A stretch of DNA of 8,813 nt from Kingella denitrificans ATCC 33394 (lineage in GTDB: Bacteria; Pseudomonadota; Gammaproteobacteria; Burkholderiales; Neisseriaceae): positions 462,419 through 471,231 of the forward strand of contig NZ_GL870929.1 in NCBI RefSeq assembly GCF_000190695.1. Direction: 5' to 3'. The notes under the pieces were generated by a model. It was not told where the DNA came from, searched no databases, and saw only the letters and a program-made list of their open reading frames with translations. Positions 6,632 to 8,813 of the stretch are shown piece after piece. The position numbers and the translations under genes are program-made. Positions within the stretch are counted from its first letter, which is position 1. Each line of letters begins with the position of its first letter.

Positions 6632-7282
6632 ATGGCAATGACCCTCTGTGCCGCCGGCAAACACTACTACGACTCCGCCGTACAGTCCGGCTGCCCCTAC
6701 TGCGGCGAATCTGCCCCCTCCGGCAGCTCCCATACCGCGGCCATCCCGGCCGCTCCCGAAGAGCGCACCCAGATGCTCACTGCCGATTCGCACCAATTGG
6801 CTGCCCAAAGCGCCAAAACCCAAATGCTCGACAATCCCGCCCCTGCGGCAGAAAGCGATTCCGCCCTAAAAACCCATATCCTCGGTGTAAGCAACCAACC
6901 CGATGCCGAAGCCCGCGCCAAAGGCATGTGCGAACTCCCCGTGGTCGGCTGGCTGATTATCACCGAAGGTCAAGGGCGCGGCACCGATTTCCGGCTGATA
7001 CAGGGTGAAAACCGAATCGGCCGCAATGCCGACCTGGAAGTCTGCCTCGATTTCGGCGCGCAAAGCGACAACACCGTCAGCCACGAAGCCCATGCTGTTG
7101 TTGTCTACGACCACCACGCCAACGAATTCTTCATCGAGCGTGGCAGCAGCCGCAACCTCGCCATGCTCAACGGTAGCACCATCCGCGGCGAGCCCACCCT
7201 GCAACGCAACGACATCATCCAAGTCGGCGCCACCAAACTGCTGTTCCTGCCCTTCTGCGATCAAAACTTTAAGTGGCAGTAA
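6632..7282 (+). CDS. Soluble zinc-ribbon and FHA-domain adaptor protein
   Basis: 216 residues; AAAAGGAA overlaps the protease stop and serves this start, showing tight coupling. The N-terminus, LCAAGKHYYD...SGCPYCG, is a small Cys knuckle (one Cys, then CPYC about 15 residues on) resembling the partial zinc ribbons found before FHA domains. A low-complexity linker (about 30-95) holds three similar Thr motifs: RTQML, KTQML and KTHIL. The FHA domain (about 112-210) has RIGRN, VSHEAH and SSRN...LNG; the last replaces the STNG of the neighbouring protein but is a tolerated FHA variant. There is no signal peptide or membrane helix, so it is cytoplasmic. It probably binds phosphothreonine and may itself be a kinase substrate through the linker. 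Last gene of the operon, followed by a strong terminator. Confidence 0.88.
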   Translation: MAMTLCAAGKHYYDSAVQSGCPYCGESAPSGSSHTAAIPAAPEERTQMLTADSHQLAAQSAKTQMLDNPAPAAESDSALKTHILGVSNQPDAEARAKGMCELPVVGWLIITEGQGRGTDFRLIQGENRIGRNADLEVCLDFGAQSDNTVSHEAHAVVVYDHHANEFFIERGSSRNLAMLNGSTIRGEPTLQRNDIIQVGATKLLFLPFCDQNFKWQ

Positions 7283-7298
7283 GCCTGGCTGAGTGCGG

Positions 7299-7330
7299 AA
7301 AGGCTACCTGAAAATTTTCAGGTAGCCTTT
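7299..7330. terminator. Perfect 32-bp palindromic terminator from two insert-dialect DUS
   Basis: AAAGGCTACCTGAAAA is followed directly by its exact reverse complement, ending in CTTT. It contains AGGCTACCTGAA at 7301-7312 and the inverted word at 7317-7328. It lies 16 bases after the FHA gene stop and fits a bidirectional rho-independent terminator for the operon and for the minus-strand gene fragment facing it. Confidence 0.8.
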
Positions 7331-7371
7331 CTTATGCGGCAAACAGTCCGGCCAAACCTACCCGGCCGTTT

Positions 7372-7382
7372 TTCAGGTAGCC
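7372..7382 (-). other. Insert-dialect DUS at the stop of the minus-strand fragment
   Basis: On the minus strand GGCTACCTGAA supplies the last codons and the TGA stop of the truncated gene. It is the rightmost word of the insert dialect, 117 bases from the IS remnant. Confidence 0.65.
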
Positions 7383-7498
7383 GCCATAATATCCGCCCAA
7401 GTCAGCCCGAAGCGTTGCAGGTATTTGCGCAGGCGGTCGCTGTCGTTGGCGGTGGCGCGTTCCAGCCGCGAAACGTTAAACAAGGCGTGGCCGGCAGC
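7373..7498 (-). pseudogene. 3' end of a truncated minus-strand gene
   Basis: Read on the minus strand, the frame gives about 40 residues (GHALFNVSRLERATANDSDR, then LRKYLQRFGLTWADIMAAT) to TGA at 7373-7375. It is clearly protein-like and helical, but I cannot assign a family. It stops being plausible coding exactly where the IS repeat begins at 7499, so the gene lost its 5' part at that junction. It converges on the FHA gene through the shared palindromic terminator, as a genuine convergent neighbour of the operon would in its source genome. Confidence 0.6.
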
Positions 7499-7582
7499 AG
7501 CTTGGACGGTAATACGCCGTTCGAGGTCTTGCAGGCTTACTTTTCTCAACCTGTGGTGTAAACAACGCGGTTATTTTCTACA
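7499..7582 (+). mobile_element. IS481/IS3-like right-end remnant, copy 2
   Basis: Only the last 21 or so transposase codons (SLDGNTPFEVLQAYFSQPVV, TAA at 7559-7561) and the terminal bases ending in ACA remain. It matches 93-176 in the same orientation with four mismatches. Where copy 1 has TAG this copy has GAG, so it keeps the ancestral reading. The remnant abuts a truncated minus-strand gene on its left. Confidence 0.8.
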
Positions 7583-7703
7583 TCTTAGCAGGCATAAACC
7601 ACGCTGATAACCCCTGAAATACCGAAGATTCTACAGTTAAAGCAGGTTGGATTCGACAATTTGGCCTACGGCTTGCTATAACGGACTATGCGGCCTGAAC
7701 AAA
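7583..7703. other. Short non-coding stretch after the IS remnant
   Basis: About 120 bases with no convincing reading frame, RNA gene or repeat. It separates the IS remnant from the DUS hairpins upstream of the membrane endonuclease-like gene. Confidence 0.4.
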
Positions 7704-7779
7704 GTGCAGGCTGCCTTTCGATGATTTGCCGGCAAAAAAGCAGCCTGCACCTGTGGTAAAATATGCAGACTGCTTTTTT
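7704..7779 (+). promoter_or_regulatory. Three-arm DUS hairpin region with terminator shape
   Basis: Arm A is GTGCAGGCTGC (7704-7714). Arm B at 7734-7750 contains AAGCAGCCTGCAC. Arm C, TGCAGACTGC, runs into six T (7764-7779). B can pair perfectly with A over 11 bases, or with C (15 of 16 bases counting the A and T runs) to make a classic rho-independent terminator. The pairings are mutually exclusive. Arm C overlaps the first ATG of the next gene. A TAAAAT box sits at 7757-7762 with TTGCCG about 30 bases upstream, too close to that ATG to serve it. Confidence 0.5.
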
Positions 7780-8698
7780 GCATTCCCTCCCATTCATCGA
7801 TGTGACGTTCAAAAACACCCTTCGCCCTTGGTTGGCGCGCCGCCTCACGCTTTTGTCTTGGCTGGCGCTTGTCGCATTCGCCCTCAGCCAAATCATCACG
7901 TTTTGGTTTGCCGAACTGTTCTCGCATTTTTTGCCGCACTACACGGTTTTGTGGACGGCAACGGCGGCCGTTGCGGTGCGGCGGCAGCGTTGGCTTTGGG
8001 CGGCATCCGCATTGGCAGGCGGACTGTGGCTGTGTTGGCCATCGGGCAGCCCTGAAGTATCTACCGCCGCACCGCCGCTGAAAGTGCTGTGGTACAACGT
8101 GAATTTGGACAATCCCGCCGCCGCACAGGAAAGCGCCGCCATTTTGGCCGCCGCGCCCGATGTCGTCGCCATGGCCGAAATCGACTTGGACGATGCAGGC
8201 TGGCAAACGCTGCGCCAAGCCTATCCGCACGGCTGCGAACACCGCGACGACAGTCCGTTTGCATTGGCACTTTGGAGCAGGCGGCCGCTGCAAAGTTGCC
8301 GCGTCGTTATGGCCGAAACGGATGCGGGCGAACCCTTCCCTTCCATTGAGGCGGAACTGGACGGCAGCAGCCTGTTCGCCCTGCACCCGCCGCCACCCAT
8401 CAACGCCGAACTGGCTGCCGCACGTCAGGCCTATTTGCAGCAGGCGGCACGGAAAATCGCCGCCGCCAAAACCGTGTTGGTGATGGGCGATTTGAACAGC
8501 AGCCCCTTCTCGCCCGTGTTCCGCCAATTCACGTACAGCGCCGACATCCGCCCGCGCACGCCGAACTACCTGCCCACCTGGCTGCCCTTCGGCCTGAACA
8601 TCGACCATGTTCTCACACGCGGCAAATCCGGCACCCGCATACGCGCCCTGCCGTGGATGCACTCCGACCACCGCGCTTTGCTGATTGAATGGCAGTGA
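7763..8698 (+). CDS. Membrane-anchored endonuclease/exonuclease/phosphatase-family protein
   Basis: 311 residues from ATG 7763, but codons 1-6 (MQTAFL) lie in a terminator-like T-rich arm and no ribosome binding site precedes the ATG; an in-frame GTG at 7802 (residue 14) is an alternative. Three hydrophobic segments (about 28-51, 62-72, 77-92) anchor the N-terminus. The rest is an EEP-fold metallohydrolase: WYNVN (N112), AEID (E139), MGDLNSSPFSP (D243, N245), NIDHV (D281, H282) and SDHRAL (D302, H303). These match the Mg-dependent catalytic set shared by DNase I-like nucleases and lipid or nucleotide phosphodiesterases. The substrate is unknown. The architecture resembles YafD-like membrane EEP proteins. 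Host-dialect DUS terminators bound it on both sides, so it probably belongs to the resident chromosome. Confidence 0.88.
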   Translation: MQTAFLHSLPFIDVTFKNTLRPWLARRLTLLSWLALVAFALSQIITFWFAELFSHFLPHYTVLWTATAAVAVRRQRWLWAASALAGGLWLCWPSGSPEVSTAAPPLKVLWYNVNLDNPAAAQESAAILAAAPDVVAMAEIDLDDAGWQTLRQAYPHGCEHRDDSPFALALWSRRPLQSCRVVMAETDAGEPFPSIEAELDGSSLFALHPPPPINAELAAARQAYLQQAARKIAAAKTVLVMGDLNSSPFSPVFRQFTYSADIRPRTPNYLPTWLPFGLNIDHVLTRGKSGTRIRALPWMHSDHRALLIEWQ

Positions 8699-8711
8699 TT
8701 GCCAAATAGGC

Positions 8712-8760
8712 AAAAAAGCAGCCTGCACTTTTCCCAACGAAGGTGCAGGCTGCTTTTTTT
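8712..8760 (+). terminator. Rho-independent terminator from an inverted DUS pair
   Basis: Perfect 17-base arms (8712-8728 and 8743-8759) contain AAGCAGCCTGCA (8716-8727) and its reverse complement (8744-8755) and end in a long T run. It lies 14 bases after the EEP gene stop. The A run on the other flank means it could also terminate minus-strand transcripts. Confidence 0.9.
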
Positions 8761-8792
8761 ATCGCTATTTGCCGCTGTTGTTTTTGCAGGAT

Positions 8793-8813
8793 GAGACCTT
8801 TGCAAAAAAGCCC
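8793..8813. mobile_element. Possible edge of another insertion sequence
   Basis: GAGACCTTTGCAAAAAAGCCC at the window end resembles the GAGACCTTTGCAAAA start I remember at the ends of IS5-type elements in Neisseria. Only 21 bases are visible, so this is a weak call. Confidence 0.3.

Noticed and set aside
7350..7375. Weak hairpin CGGCC...GGCCG followed by T5
   Set aside because: The stem is only five bases, and the perfect DUS palindrome just upstream already accounts for termination.
7676..8737. A 353-codon minus-strand open frame opposite the EEP gene
   Set aside because: It is Arg/Gln/Gly-rich, spans the terminators on both sides, and covers a plus-strand gene with all EEP catalytic motifs.
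1..8813. CRISPR array, tRNA or rRNA genes
   Set aside because: No regularly spaced repeats were seen and no cloverleaf or rRNA-like sequence was recognised by eye; the repeats present are DUS words and IS ends.

Overview
The window reads as accessory DNA from a member of the Neisseriaceae. The clearest signature is the DNA uptake sequence (DUS) dialect. Outside the central operon every uptake-like word is of the AAGCAGCCTGCA type, mostly as inverted pairs in terminators; I recall this dialect from Kingella oralis-like genomes. Between about 3660 and 7383 every such word is of the AGGCTACCTGAA type, recalled from Eikenella corrodens. A Kingella-like host carrying an Eikenella-like insert is the simplest reading; the species assignments are from memory and untested.

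Left part (1-1652): the 3' end of an IS481/IS3-like transposase with an internal amber stop; an acidic ORF whose 5' part was apparently cut off by the IS end; a DUS-type hairpin; an orphan EndoU-like toxin C-terminus with no start codon and an internal amber stop; a small AT-rich gene in the position of its immunity gene; and a DUS-type terminator. This looks like a decayed polymorphic-toxin cassette array.

Spacer (1653-2055): a coding-looking remnant, an 11-bp inverted repeat and a plausible sigma70 promoter.

Central operon (2056-7282), four genes on the plus strand: a membrane-anchored Hanks-type Ser/Thr kinase with a C-terminal periplasmic domain; a PP2C phosphatase with a membrane anchor and a Pro/Ser/Ala-rich tail; a secreted trypsin-like protease joined through one membrane helix to two cytoplasmic FHA domains; and a soluble zinc-ribbon/FHA protein whose linker carries three repeated Thr motifs. 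Together they would write, erase and read phosphothreonine at the inner membrane, with the readout joined to a periplasmic protease. It ends in a perfect 32-bp palindromic DUS terminator. I know of no described system with exactly this set of parts; the coupling is inferred.

Right part (7283-8813): a truncated minus-strand gene carrying an insert-type DUS at its stop, cut off at a second fragment of the same transposase end; an arrangement of competing DUS hairpins; a membrane-anchored endonuclease/exonuclease/phosphatase-family protein; its DUS terminator; and possibly the edge of another insertion sequence. The two transposase ends are direct repeats 7406 bp apart. The right one coincides with the dialect switch, which suggests IS-linked or DUS-assisted arrival of the operon.
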